The notes: generated from the letters alone by a model not told the origin. A DNA stretch of 64,000 bases from DATCLS01 sp035296625 (GCA_035296625.1 DATHAO010000047.1:23711-87710); one strand, 5' to 3'; shown: positions 45,139 through 55,564, counted from the first letter of the stretch. A program made the numbers and translations.

Positions 45139-45265
45139 CCCACCCGGGCCGCCAACCGCCTGCGTGCCCACCGCACGCGCGCAGCGTGGGGGAATGGCCG
45201 AGGAGGGGCGCCGTGGACTGTCATAGTGAGCAACCGCATCTGCGACGACTCAGAGAGGGCCATCC

Positions 45266-46279
45266 ATGACCATCCGTGTGGGGATCAACGGCTTCGGGCG
45301 CATCGGGCGCAACTTCTTCCGGGCGGCGAAGAAGGCCGGCGCCGACATCGACTTCGTGGCGGTGAACGACCTCGGCTCGATCGACACGATGGCCCACCTC
45401 CTCAAGTACGACTCGTTGCTGGGCCCGCTCGACAACGAGATCCAGGTGGCCGACGACGGCATCAAGGTCGACGGCGACACGCTCAAGGTCCTCGCCGTGC
45501 GCGACCCGAAGGAGCTGCCGTGGGGGGACCTGGGCGTCGACGTCGTCGTCGAGTCGACCGGCATCTTCACGAGCCGCGAGAAGGCCGCGCTCCACCTCGA
45601 GGGCGGCGCGCCCTACGTGATCGTGTCGGCGCCGTCGTCGGGCGCCGACGCCACGTTCGTGATCGGCGTCAACGACGACACGTTCGACGCCGCCACCCAC
45701 AAGGTCGTGTCCAACGCCAGCTGCACGACGAACTGCTTCGTGCCGATGGTCAAGGTGCTCGACGACGCGTTCGGTGTCGAGTCAGGCCTGATGACCACGA
45801 TCCACGCCTACACGGGCGACCAGAGCCTCGTCGACGGCCCTCACAAGGACCTGCGCCGGGCGCGGGCCGCCGCCATCAACCTGATCCCGTCGAGCACGGG
45901 CGCAGCCCGCGCCACGGGGCTCGTGCTCCAGTCGATGCAGGGCAAGCTCGACGGCCAGTCGATCCGGGTGCCCCTGCCCGTCGGCTCTCTCACCGATTTC
46001 ACCGGCGTGCTCGCCCGCGAGGTGTCGAAGGACGAGGTCAACGAGGCGTTCAAGGCCGCCGGCGACGCCGGGCCCCTCGCCGGCGTCCTCGACTACTCGG
46101 AGGCGCCGCTCGTGTCGTCCGACATCGTCGGCTCGCCGGCCTCGTGCACGCTCGACTCGCAGCTCACCCAGACCATCGGCAACCTGGTCAAGGTGTTCGG
46201 CTGGTACGACAACGAGTGGGGCTACTCGAACCGCATCGTCGACATCGTCCAGGTGGTCGGCGCCGCCAACCAGGCCTGA
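45266..46279 (+). CDS. gap: Glyceraldehyde-3-phosphate dehydrogenase
   Basis: 337 residues; NAD-dependent glycolytic enzyme. GINGFGRIGRNFFRA for NAD, catalytic C153 in SNASCTTNCFVPM, HAYTGDQSLVDGPHKD and the C-terminal WYDNEWGYSNRIVD. Asp rather than other residues follow the NAD strand (VAVNDLGS), which fits NAD use. AGAGAGGG precedes the ATG; a CATAGT at 45219-45224 is a possible -10. First gene of gap-pgk-tpiA with 8 bp and -1 bp spacings. Confidence 0.98.
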   Translation: MTIRVGINGFGRIGRNFFRAAKKAGADIDFVAVNDLGSIDTMAHLLKYDSLLGPLDNEIQVADDGIKVDGDTLKVLAVRDPKELPWGDLGVDVVVESTGIFTSREKAALHLEGGAPYVIVSAPSSGADATFVIGVNDDTFDAATHKVVSNASCTTNCFVPMVKVLDDAFGVESGLMTTIHAYTGDQSLVDGPHKDLRRARAAAINLIPSSTGAARATGLVLQSMQGKLDGQSIRVPLPVGSLTDFTGVLAREVSKDEVNEAFKAAGDAGPLAGVLDYSEAPLVSSDIVGSPASCTLDSQLTQTIGNLVKVFGWYDNEWGYSNRIVDIVQVVGAANQA

Positions 46280-46287
46280 CCGCGCCG

Positions 46288-47439
46288 ATGACCAGCGTCC
46301 CGACGCTGGAGGACCTGCCTCTTCTCGACGGGAGGCGGGTCCTCCTGCGCGCCGACTTCAACGTGCCCGTCCGCGACGGCCACATCGCGGACGACATGCG
46401 CATCCGGGCCGCCGTGCCCACGATCGAGTGGCTTCTCTCCCGCGGGGCGAAGGTCACGGCCGCCACCCACCTCGGGCGCCCGAAGGGCAAGCCCGACCCG
46501 AAGTACTCGGTCGAGCCGGTGCGCGCCCGGCTCGCCGAGCTGGCCCCGGGCGTCGAGCTGCTCGACAACCTGCGCTTCGACCCCGGCGAGGAGGCCAACG
46601 ATCCGGCGTTCGTCGCCCGGCTGGTCGACGGGTTCGACGCCTACGTCAACGACGCGTTCGGCGCGTCGCACCGGGCCCACGCCTCGATCGTCGGGCCGCC
46701 GCAGACCCTGCCATCGGCGGCCGGCCGGCTGCTGGCCCGCGAGGTCGAGGTGCTCGGCGGCCTGCGCACCGACCCCACGCGGCCCTTCGTCGCCATCCTC
46801 GGCGGGTCGAAGGTGAGCGACAAGCTGCAGGTCATCGAGGCGCTGCTGCGGGTGGCCGACCAGCTGCTCATCGGCGGCGGCATGTGCTTCAGCTTCCTGA
46901 AGGCCACCGGCTGCACGATCGGCGACAGCCTGGTGGAGGACGACATGGTCGAGGCCTGCGGCGGGCTGCTCGACCGGGCCGACGGGGCGATCGTGCTGCC
47001 CACCGACATCACGGCGCTCGGGCCGGGCGGCGAGCCGCTCCACCCCGAGGCCGGCGGCGAGGTCCGCCAGGGCGGCACGAACCTGCCGGAGGGCTGGACG
47101 GGCGTCGACATCGGTCCCGGCACGGCCGCCGACTTCGGCGACCGCATCGCCGAGGCCCGCACGATCTTCTGGAACGGCCCGATGGGCGTGTTCGAGGACC
47201 CGCGCTTCGAGGCGGGCACCCGGGCGGTTGCCCAGGCGGTCGTCGACGCTTCCGGCTTCACGGTCGTGGGCGGCGGCGACAGCGCCGCGGCTCTGGCCCA
47301 GTTCGGCCTCGAGGAGGGCGTCGACCACGTCTCCACGGGCGGGGGCGCCTCGCTCGAGTTGCTCGAGCAGGGTGACCTGCCGGGCCTCGAGGCGCTGCGC
47401 CACGCGCCCAACGCTCCGACCGGCGACAGGACGATCTGA
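46288..47439 (+). CDS. pgk: Phosphoglycerate kinase
   Basis: 383 residues. VLLRADFNVPVRDGHIADD, THLGRPKGKPDPKYS, VNDAFGASHRAHAS, AILGGSKVSDKL and GGGDSAAALAQFGLEEGV are the family blocks. Makes ATP from 1,3-bisphosphoglycerate. Slightly shorter than the common 395-400. ATG at 46288, eight bases after the gap stop; its TGA shares one base with the tpiA ATG. Confidence 0.98.
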   Translation: MTSVPTLEDLPLLDGRRVLLRADFNVPVRDGHIADDMRIRAAVPTIEWLLSRGAKVTAATHLGRPKGKPDPKYSVEPVRARLAELAPGVELLDNLRFDPGEEANDPAFVARLVDGFDAYVNDAFGASHRAHASIVGPPQTLPSAAGRLLAREVEVLGGLRTDPTRPFVAILGGSKVSDKLQVIEALLRVADQLLIGGGMCFSFLKATGCTIGDSLVEDDMVEACGGLLDRADGAIVLPTDITALGPGGEPLHPEAGGEVRQGGTNLPEGWTGVDIGPGTAADFGDRIAEARTIFWNGPMGVFEDPRFEAGTRAVAQAVVDASGFTVVGGGDSAAALAQFGLEEGVDHVSTGGGASLELLEQGDLPGLEALRHAPNAPTGDRTI

Positions 47440-48230
47440 TGGCGTCCCCCGCCCGGAAGCCGCTCATCAGCGGCAACTGGAAGATGAACCTCGACCACTT
47501 CGAGGCCACGGTGCTCGTGCAGAAGCTCGTCTACGAGCTGACCAGCGAGGACTACGACGCGGTCGACGTCTCGATCCACCCGCCGTTCACCGACATCCGC
47601 ACGGTGCAGACCTACTTCCTGGCCGAGAAGGAGCAGCCGCCGATGGCCATCGGCGCCCAGAACTGCTTCTGGCGGGAGGAGGGCGCCTTTACCGGCGAGG
47701 TGTCGCCCGTGATGCTGAAGAAGCTGGACGTCGCCTACGTCATCGTCGGGCACTCCGAGCGGCGGGAGGTCTTCGGCGAGACCGACGAGTGGGTCAACCG
47801 CAAGGTGCACGCCATCGTGGCGGCCGGCATGACGCCCATCCTCTGCGTGGGCGAGACGTTGGACGAACGCCAGGGCGGCACGACCGAGGCCAAGGTCACG
47901 GGCCAGGTCAAGGCCGGTCTCGAGGGCCTCCCGCCGGCGCAGGTGGGTGACCTGGTGATCGCCTACGAGCCGATCTGGGCCATAGGCACCGGCCGCACGG
48001 CCACGCCGGAGGACGCCCAGGAGGTGTGCGGGCGGATCCGCGAGGTGGTCGCCGAGATCGCGGGCGCCGAGGCCGCGGCGACGGTCCGCGTGCAGTACGG
48101 CGGCTCGGTGAAGCCGGACAACGCCGCTCAGCTGATGGCACAGCCCGACGTCGACGGCGCGCTCGTCGGCGGCGCCAGCCTCGACGCCGAGTCGTTCGCC
48201 GGCATCGTGCGTTTCCGCGACCGGCTGTAG
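47439..48230 (+). CDS. tpiA: Triose-phosphate isomerase
   Basis: 263 residues. K15 in ISGNWKMNLDHFEA, the electrophilic His in YVIVGHSERREVFGE, catalytic Glu in VIAYEPIWAIGTGRTATPED and phosphate loop VQYGGSVKPDNAAQL with VGGASLDAESF. Overlaps pgk by one base. A palindromic hairpin follows 15 bp after its stop. In most actinobacteria secG comes next; here it is 6.5 kb away. Confidence 0.98.
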   Translation: MASPARKPLISGNWKMNLDHFEATVLVQKLVYELTSEDYDAVDVSIHPPFTDIRTVQTYFLAEKEQPPMAIGAQNCFWREEGAFTGEVSPVMLKKLDVAYVIVGHSERREVFGETDEWVNRKVHAIVAAGMTPILCVGETLDERQGGTTEAKVTGQVKAGLEGLPPAQVGDLVIAYEPIWAIGTGRTATPEDAQEVCGRIREVVAEIAGAEAAATVRVQYGGSVKPDNAAQLMAQPDVDGALVGGASLDAESFAGIVRFRDRL

Positions 48231-48244
48231 CCCGCTGATCGACG

Positions 48245-48280
48245 CCGAGAGGCCGCGCGCCACGTGGCGCGCGACCTCGG
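48245..48280 (+). terminator. Hairpin after tpiA
   Basis: CCGAG-A-GGCCGCGCGCCAC against GTGGCGCGCGACCTCGG; the core GCGCGCCACGTGGCGCGC is a perfect 18-bp palindrome. No U tract. Ends the gap-pgk-tpiA unit. Confidence 0.65.
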
Positions 48281-48664
48281 GGCGCGCGCGCGGATGCGTT
48301 ACGACCTCGTGGAGGAAGTGTGACGCCAGGCACAGCGTGCTATCACCGATGGCTAGACGTGCGGACGGACCGCCACGGCTTGACCAGCAGGTCGCGTGCA
48401 GATGGCGCATCAGAGTGGCGAAATGACTAGGCGCAAGGGCTGTCTGTGGACCAACACGCCACAGAAATCCTTTGACTACCGGTCGATCCTGCTAACGTCC
48501 GCACGGTTCGCCGACGGCGGTTGCTGCCGCCCGCCGGCGACCCGAACACAGGGGGAGTCCCGTCTTGTCGTTCCGCGGCGACTCCGGCACCCACGGGACC
48601 CTGGGCCCCGTAGAGCTGGCCCGAGAGGCCCCTCGGGAGCGAGAACCACTAGGGAGGTCCAAGA
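48281..48664 (+). promoter_or_regulatory. Promoter and long leader of the oligopeptide importer operon
   Basis: Gene-free stretch. TTGACT (48472-48477) and TAACGT (48493-48498) form a promoter with a short 15-bp spacer (16 if TTTGAC is the -35), giving a leader of about 160 nt. The leader can fold at GGGACCCTGGGCCCC near 48597-48611 and at GAGGCCCCTC near 48628. AGGGAGG (48651-48657) is the ribosome site. No known riboswitch class recognised. Upstream (48281-48470) I see nothing beyond a nine-codon frame at 48294. Confidence 0.45.
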
Positions 48665-50365
48665 GTGAGACGACAGCGCAAGGGGGCGAAGCTCCTCGCC
48701 ATCATCCTCGGGCTGTCGCTCGTCGCCGCGGCGTGTGGCGGCGATGACGACGACGATGGTGACGAGGCGACGCAGAACACCGCCGAGGAAGCGGTACAGG
48801 GCGGTGAATTCATCGACCTGGGGACCTTCGTGGGCGATCCGCCCGAGCACATCGACCCAGCGCTCAACTCGACGCTCGACGCCTACCAGGTCGTGAACTC
48901 GCTCTACGACGGCCTGACGGACATCGACGCCAGCGATCCCGAGAACCCCGAGATCGTCCCGCAGGTCGCCGAGTCCTTCGAGTCGAACGACGACGCCACG
49001 GTGTGGACGTTCACGATCCGCGACGGCCTGACGTTCTCCGACGGCACCCCGGTGCTGCCGAGCTCGTTCGAGCGGGCCTGGAACCGGGCCAGCGATCCCG
49101 AGCTCGCGGGTGACTACTCCTACCTCATGAACTTCATCGAAGGCGGCGCGGAGCGCCTGGCCGGCGAGGCTGACACCCTGTCGGGCGTCGTGGCCGACGA
49201 CGACGCGATGACCCTCGAGGTCACGCTGTCGGCCCCGTACTCGAACTTCGACGCCGTCGCCGGGTTCCAGCTCTTCTTCCCGATGCCCGAGGCCGTCGAA
49301 GAGCTCGACAACCAGGCCGACTGGGAGAACGGCCTGATGATCGGCAACGGTCCGTTCATGCTCGAGACCGAGCGTACGGACCAGGAGATCGTCCTCGTCC
49401 CGAACCCCGAGTGGGACGGCACGAAGTACGACGAGGCGTTCGGCCTGCCCGAGCAGCCGTACCTCGACCGCCTCACGTTCCGCGTGAGCGCCGATCCCGA
49501 CACGTCCTACAACGCGTTCGAGGCCGGCGAGGGCATGACGGCTCAGATCCCGCCGGGTCGCGTCGAGGAGGCGCGGTCGAACCACGACACGACGCTCGAC
49601 GTGCACATCCTGGGCTCGTACCACTTCGACATCAACATGACCGACCCGGTGCTCGGCGGCGAGGACAACAAGCTGCTGCGCCAGGCGATCTCGCAGGCGA
49701 TCGACCGTGACGAGATCAACGAGGCCGTCTACGAGGGCAGCCGCGAGGTCTCCACGGGCATCACGCCGCCGGGCATCCCCGGCTTCGAGGAAGGCATCTG
49801 CGAGTACTGCGCCTACGACGCCGAGGCCGCTCAGGAAGCGTTCGACGAGTGGACCGCGGCGGGCAACGAGATCACCGAGCCGCTGCGCGTGCAGTACAAC
49901 ACCGGCGCCGGCCACGAGAACGTGGTGGCGATCATGATCGACAACCTCTCGGCCATCGGCATCGATGCCGCCGAGGAGCCGATCGACACGGAGACCTACT
50001 TCACGCAGCTCGCCGACGGCGCCTGCACCATCTGCCGGGCGGGGTGGTTCGCCGACTACCCGACGTACGACAACTTCATGTACGACCTGTACGGCAGCGA
50101 CGCCGCCAACGGTGGCAACAACTACTCGCAGTACTCGAGCGAGAAGTTCGACGACCTGGTCGCCCAGGCCAAGGAGACCACCGATCCCGACGAGCAGGCC
50201 AGCCTCTTCCAGGAGGCCGAGGGCGTCATGCTCAACGACGACATCGCGGCGATCCCGCTCAACTGGTACCTCGGCGACTACGCCTACAACGGCGACGAGA
50301 TCGCCAACTTCACCCAGACCAACTTCGGTCTGATCATCTGGGAGACGGTCTCCCTGAAGAGCTGA
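48665..50365 (+). CDS. Oligopeptide ABC transporter substrate-binding lipoprotein
   Basis: 566 residues. Lipoprotein signal with lipobox LVAAAC (Cys24) and an Asp-rich linker; then an SBP_bac_5 (DppA/OppA) domain: DPALNSTLDAYQVVNSLYDGL, VWTFTIRDGLTFSDGTPVLPS, and LRQAISQAIDRDEINEAVYEG. Binds peptides or similar ligands outside the membrane and hands them to the permeases encoded next. GTG start with AGGGAGG upstream. A hairpin separates it from the permease genes, so the binding protein is probably made in excess. Confidence 0.94.
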   Translation: MRRQRKGAKLLAIILGLSLVAAACGGDDDDDGDEATQNTAEEAVQGGEFIDLGTFVGDPPEHIDPALNSTLDAYQVVNSLYDGLTDIDASDPENPEIVPQVAESFESNDDATVWTFTIRDGLTFSDGTPVLPSSFERAWNRASDPELAGDYSYLMNFIEGGAERLAGEADTLSGVVADDDAMTLEVTLSAPYSNFDAVAGFQLFFPMPEAVEELDNQADWENGLMIGNGPFMLETERTDQEIVLVPNPEWDGTKYDEAFGLPEQPYLDRLTFRVSADPDTSYNAFEAGEGMTAQIPPGRVEEARSNHDTTLDVHILGSYHFDINMTDPVLGGEDNKLLRQAISQAIDRDEINEAVYEGSREVSTGITPPGIPGFEEGICEYCAYDAEAAQEAFDEWTAAGNEITEPLRVQYNTGAGHENVVAIMIDNLSAIGIDAAEEPIDTETYFTQLADGACTICRAGWFADYPTYDNFMYDLYGSDAANGGNNYSQYSSEKFDDLVAQAKETTDPDEQASLFQEAEGVMLNDDIAAIPLNWYLGDYAYNGDEIANFTQTNFGLIIWETVSLKS

Positions 50366-50386
50366 TCCCCGCCGCCATCGAGGCGA

Positions 50387-50414
50387 GGCCGGGAGCGCGC
50401 GAGCGCTCCCGGCC
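50387..50414 (+). terminator. Intercistronic hairpin after the binding-protein gene
   Basis: Perfect 12-bp stem GGCCGGGAGCGC / GCGCTCCCGGCC with GCGA tetraloop (a stable GNRA loop). It lies 22 bp after the stop and 31 bp before the permease ATG. Probably a partial terminator or 3' mRNA stabiliser that raises binding-protein levels relative to the permeases. Confidence 0.8.
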
Positions 50415-50444
50415 TTCGCCGGGTTCCAACTCCCGAAGGTTCCC

Positions 50445-51452
50445 ATGACCAGCTACATCATCCGCCGCCTGCTGCTGATCATTCCCACGGTCTTCGTCGC
50501 CCTGTCGTTCCTGTTCTTCCTCTTCTTCCTGCTGCCCGGCGACCCCGCGTCGCTCATCGCCGGAGGCGCCAACCGGGCGATCGACCAGGGCGTGCTCGAC
50601 CGCATCAATGCTCGCTACGGATTGAACGACCCGATCCCGGTGCAGTTCGTGCACTACTGGCAGCGCACGATCCAGTGGGACCTCGGCGAGTCGTTCCTGA
50701 ACCGCCGCTCGGTCAACGAGATCCTCGGCGAGCGGTCGATCAACAGCATCCGGCTGGGCATCTGGGCGATCCTCATCGAGATCATCGTCGGCATCGCCGT
50801 CGGCCTGCTCGCGGCCATCCGCCGCTACTCGATCGCCGACAAGTTGACGACGATCATCACGGCGGGCGCCTCGGCGGTGCCCGTCTTCGTGCTCGGCTTC
50901 GTGCTGCAGTACCTGTTCGCCGTCCAACCCAACAAGCTGGGCTGGCCCGAATGGACGAAGCTGCGCACATCGGGGCTCGGCCCCGACACGTGGACGTTCT
51001 TTTTCATCCCGACCGGCGAGCAGTGGCGCTACCTGATCCTGCCGGCGATCACGCTGGCCTCGGTGAGCACCGCGCTTCTCGCCCGCATGACCCGGGGCTC
51101 GATGCTCGAGGTGCTGCGCGCCGACTACATGCGCACCGCCCGCTCGAAGGGCCTGGGCGAGCGCGACGTGGTCATCAGGCACGGGCTGCGCAACGCCATG
51201 CTGCCCGTGGTCACGCTCATCGGCATCGACTTCGGCACCGTGATCGGCGTGGCGGTCCTCACCGAGACGACGTTCTCATGGCCCGGCCTGGGGTCCGAGA
51301 TCGTTCAGGCCGTCGGCCAGCGCGACCTGCCGGTCCTCCTCGGCCTCACGCTGGCGGTCGTCCTCGCCTACGCGTTGATCAACCTGGTCGTCGACCTGTC
51401 CTACGCCTGGTTCGATCCCCGCATCAGGCTGGGCGAGGGAGAGAACTCGTGA
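50445..51452 (+). CDS. Oligopeptide ABC transporter permease (DppB type)
   Basis: 335 residues, six transmembrane helices starting with YIIRRLLLIIPTVFVALSFLF; LLPGDPASLIAGG after helix 1 and the cytoplasmic EAA loop DYMRTARSKGLGERDVVIRHGLRNAMLP that docks on the ATPases. Functions as a heterodimer with the next gene product. Weak ribosome site GAAGG. GTGA overlap with the DppC-type gene. Confidence 0.95.
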   Translation: MTSYIIRRLLLIIPTVFVALSFLFFLFFLLPGDPASLIAGGANRAIDQGVLDRINARYGLNDPIPVQFVHYWQRTIQWDLGESFLNRRSVNEILGERSINSIRLGIWAILIEIIVGIAVGLLAAIRRYSIADKLTTIITAGASAVPVFVLGFVLQYLFAVQPNKLGWPEWTKLRTSGLGPDTWTFFFIPTGEQWRYLILPAITLASVSTALLARMTRGSMLEVLRADYMRTARSKGLGERDVVIRHGLRNAMLPVVTLIGIDFGTVIGVAVLTETTFSWPGLGSEIVQAVGQRDLPVLLGLTLAVVLAYALINLVVDLSYAWFDPRIRLGEGENS

Positions 51453-52363
51453 CGCTCACCGAACCTGCGGCACCCGGCGCGATCGAGGGCTCGAGCGACT
51501 TCACCGGTGGCCTCGACATCGCTGCCGCCCGCCCGCTGCGGGTCGACGTGTGGCGCCGGTTCAAGCGCAACCGCCTGGCGATGGTGGGTCTGGTGCTCGT
51601 CGTCCTGCTCGTCCTCGTGGCGATCTTCGCTCCGTGGATCGCGCCGTACGGCATCACCGAGCGCTCGAGCGACTTCCGCCAGGGCCCGTCCTCCGACCAT
51701 TGGTTCGGCACCGACGGCATTGGCCGCGACGTGTTCAGCCGCGTGGTCAACGGCGCCCGCGTGTCGGTGCGGATCGGGTTCCTCGCCACTGCCATGTCGT
51801 TGATCCTCGGGCTCGTGCTGGGGTGTCTCGGCGGCTACTTCGGCGGCATCACCGACACCTTGGTCATGCGCCTCACCGACGTGTTCCTGGCCATCCCCTA
51901 CACGGTGCTGGCCGTGGCCATCGCCACGGTCGTCGGCCGCAGCATCAACTCGGTGATCCTGATCATCGGCTTGACGGGCTGGCTCGGCATCGCCCGCATC
52001 GTGCGCGCCAGCTTTCTGTCGTTGAAGAGGCTCGAGTACGTCGAAGCCGCTCACGCGCTCGGCTTCTCGCGCTCGCGCATCATCATGCGGCACATCCTGC
52101 CCAACGCCCTGCAGCCGATCATCGTCTACGGCACGATCGCCGTGGGCAGCGTGATCCTGACGGAGGCGGCTCTGTCGTTCCTCGGCGTCGGCGTCCAGGA
52201 ACCCACACCGGCGTGGGGTTTGATGGTCGCGCAGGGCAAGGGCAACCTGGTGAACGCACCCCACCTGATGTTCTTCCCGGGTGCCGCCATCTTCCTGACC
52301 GTGCTCGCGTTCGTCTTCATCGGTGACGGCCTCCGCGACGCCCTCGACCCCAAGCTCAAGTGA
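51449..52363 (+). CDS. Oligopeptide ABC transporter permease (DppC type)
   Basis: 304 residues. Cytoplasmic N-terminus of about 30 residues, then RRFKRNRLAMVGLVLVVLLV (helix 1) and HWFGTDGIGRDVFSRVVNGA typical of DppC; EAA loop EYVEAAHALGFSRSRIIMRHILP. GTG at 51449 gives GTGA overlaps on both sides, so translation is coupled from permease to ATPase. Confidence 0.95.
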   Translation: MTLTEPAAPGAIEGSSDFTGGLDIAAARPLRVDVWRRFKRNRLAMVGLVLVVLLVLVAIFAPWIAPYGITERSSDFRQGPSSDHWFGTDGIGRDVFSRVVNGARVSVRIGFLATAMSLILGLVLGCLGGYFGGITDTLVMRLTDVFLAIPYTVLAVAIATVVGRSINSVILIIGLTGWLGIARIVRASFLSLKRLEYVEAAHALGFSRSRIIMRHILPNALQPIIVYGTIAVGSVILTEAALSFLGVGVQEPTPAWGLMVAQGKGNLVNAPHLMFFPGAAIFLTVLAFVFIGDGLRDALDPKLK

Positions 52364-53657
52364 GCCGCGAGGTGAGCTCTGTGACGGGCGACGACGTCCT
52401 CCTGTCGGTGCGCGACCTGCGCGCCGTGTTCGAGACCGACGACGGCGTCGTGCGCGCCGTCGACGGCGTGTCCTTCGACGTGTCGCGGGGCGAGGTGTTC
52501 TCGATCGTCGGCGAGTCGGGGTCGGGCAAGTCGGTGACGGCCATGACGATCCTGGGCCTGTTGCCCACGATCAAGATCCACAGCGGCGAGATCCTCTGGA
52601 AGGGCACCGACCTGCTGACGCTCCCCGAGGTGGACAGGCGCAAGGTCCGGGGCAGCGAGATCGCCATGATCTTCCAGGACCCGCTCACGGCGCTGAACCC
52701 GGTGCACACGGTCGGGCGCCAGATCGGCGAGATGGCCCGGATCCACGAGGGCATCTCGAAGGGCCAGGCGTTCGAGCGGGCCGTCGAGATGCTCGACCTC
52801 GTGGGCATCCCCGAGCCGCGCAAGCGGGCGAAGATGTACCCGCACGAGTTCTCGGGCGGCATGCGCCAGCGCGCCATGATCGCCATGGCCATCACCTGCA
52901 AGCCCGACCTGCTCATCGCGGACGAGCCGACCACGGCTCTCGACGTCACGGTGCAGGCGCAGGTGCTCGACGTGCTGATCAGCATCAAGGACGAGATCAA
53001 CTCGGCGATCACCCTCATCACCCACGACCTGGGCGTGGTGGCCGGGTTGGCGGACCGAGTGATGGTCATGTACGCCGGGCGACAGGTGGAGCTGGGCACG
53101 ACCGACGAGATCTTCTACGAGACCCGCCACCCCTACACGCTCGGCCTGTTGGCCAGCCTGCCCCGCCTCGACGACATGGGGGACGAGCCGTTGGTGCCGA
53201 TCGTCGGCTCGCCTCCTTCGCTGATCAACAAGCCGTCGGGCTGCCCGTTCCACCCGCGCTGCCGGTTCAGCCGGGTCCCCGGGCTCTGCAACACCGAGGT
53301 GCCGGAGCTGCGCCTGATCACCGGCGACGCCCACCGGTCGGCGTGTCACTACGCCGAAGAGCTCGAGGGTGTGTCCGTCGAGTCGCTGCGCGAGTCGGTC
53401 GACGTGGTGTCGGCGGCCGAGATGGCTGACGCGCTGCTGATCGACGTGGCAGCCGCCGAGGCGCTGGGCGCCGGCGAGCCGGTCGGCTCCGGCGGCCTGC
53501 CCGACCCGGACTCCGACTCCGGCAACGGGGCGGCGGCCGTCGGTGGTGCGGCCGTCGGTGGTGCCGCCGCCGGTGCCGGTCCCGGCGAAGTGACCGGGAC
53601 CGACCGGCTGGTCGGCGATCCGGCTCCGGCCGACGTGCCCGACCGAGGGGACGGAGC

Positions 53658-53661
<4 letters not shown>
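52360..53661 (+). CDS. Oligopeptide ABC transporter ATPase (DppD type) with extra tail
   Basis: 433 residues. ABC domain: Walker A GESGSGKSVTAM, signature FSGGMRQRAMIAMA, Walker B LLIADEPTTALD, then the oligopeptide-specific C-terminal domain with SGCPFHPRCRFSRVPGLC (Cys cluster, possible Fe-S). Normal proteins end near residue 330; here about 100 more residues follow, ending in Ala/Gly repeats (AAAVGGAAVGGAAAGAGPG). The GTG at 52360 overlaps dppC; a start at 52381 is also possible. Confidence 0.94.
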
Positions 53662-54725
<1,064 letters not shown>

Positions 54726-54788
54726 CGGCGCAGTAGCCTGCACCGACGCCTCGCTCAGCCTCGCGCCCAGCCCAGGAGACCCCGAGTC

Positions 54789-55019
54789 GTGATTGAAGTC
54801 GTGACCGCCGTGTTCAACGCCGCCGCCTCGATCGTGCTGATCGTCCTCGTGCTGCTGCACAGCGGCAAGGGCGGCGGTCTGTCCGACATGTTCGGCGGCG
54901 GCGTGGGGGCCAGCGCCATGGGCTCCACCGTGATGGAGCGCAACCTCGACCGCCTCACCGTGGTGGTGGCCCTCATCTGGGGCTTCACCGTGGTGGCGCT
55001 GTCGCTCATGCTCGGCTGA
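54789..55019 (+). CDS. secG: Preprotein translocase subunit SecG
   Basis: 76 residues with two transmembrane helices (AAASIVLIVLVLLHSGKGGG and VVVALIWGFTVVALSLML) and the conserved GGLSDMFGGG loop. Accessory subunit of SecYEG. GTG start with CAGGAGA upstream; a TAGCCT at about 54734-54739 may give it its own promoter. It usually follows tpiA; here the importer operon is in between. Confidence 0.95.
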   Translation: MIEVVTAVFNAAASIVLIVLVLLHSGKGGGLSDMFGGGVGASAMGSTVMERNLDRLTVVVALIWGFTVVALSLMLG

Positions 55020-55128
55020 GGCCGCTCGCCTGTCGGGCTTGGCCGCCCGTCGGGCTCGGTTCCGGCGGGCTCGGTGGCCGTCCGGTTCGGTGTATCAGCG
55101 TGGTTCGGGGTCCGTCCGGCTCGGCCCG

Positions 55129-55176
55129 GTCGGGCTCGGCGCACGTCGGGCTCGGCGCACGTCGGGCTCGGCGTCC
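55129..55176 (+). repeat. Tandem 16-bp repeats in the secG-xdhC gap
   Basis: GTCGGGCTCGGCGCAC at 55129-55144 and 55145-55160, with a third partial copy at 55161-55176. The whole 227-bp gap (55020-55249) is full of looser GTCCGGCTCGG-like units from about 55030 to 55215. No gene is supported there; the antisense frame through it is only a by-product of the repeats. Confidence 0.8.
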
Positions 55177-55249
55177 GGCGCACTCGGGTCGTTCCGTTCG
55201 GCTTCGGTGTCCGGCGTCGCCTGACGGCCACGCCCCGTAAGCTGGAGTG

Positions 55250-55564
55250 ATGCGCGAGCTGCTCGAGGACCTCGATCGGTGGCGGCGCGCCGGCCACCGG
55301 GTGGCGATCGCCCGGGTGGTCGACGTCGACGGATCGGGTCCCCGGGCGGCGGGGGCGGCCATGGCCGTCAACGAGGCCGGCGAGGTCGTGGGCTCGGTGT
55401 CGGGCGGGTGCGTCGAGGGGGCGGTGGTCGGCGAGGCCCTCGAGGTGCTGCGCACCGGTGAGCGGCGGGTCGTGACGTTCGGCTACAGCGACGACGATGC
55501 GTTCGCCGTGGGGTTGACCTGCGGCGGCACGATCCATCTGTTCGTCGAGCCGCTCGACTGGTGA
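55250..55564 (+). CDS. XdhC/CoxI-family protein, N-terminal domain only
   Basis: 104 residues. RRAGHRVAIARVVDVDGSGPRAAGAAMAV and SVSGGCVEGAVVGEALEVL are the XdhC_N blocks; GLTCGGTIHLFVEPL ends the domain. XdhC binds molybdenum cofactor and aids sulfuration and insertion into hydroxylases of the xanthine/CO dehydrogenase family. The ATG at 55250 follows TAAGCT by six bases (leaderless); GTG 55247 is an alternative. The C-terminal half is encoded by the next gene. Confidence 0.9.
   Translation: MRELLEDLDRWRRAGHRVAIARVVDVDGSGPRAAGAAMAVNEAGEVVGSVSGGCVEGAVVGEALEVLRTGERRVVTFGYSDDDAFAVGLTCGGTIHLFVEPLDW

Noticed and set aside
48396..48668. 90-codon frame in the leader of the importer operon
   Set aside because: It spans the promoter and leader, has no ribosome site and its codon endings are not G/C-biased.
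55129..55176. CRISPR array
   Set aside because: The units are adjacent 16-mers without unique spacers and no cas gene is near.
54755..55537. Minus-strand open frame through secG and the repeat gap
   Set aside because: Composed of the repeat array and reversed secG sequence; no start signal or family.
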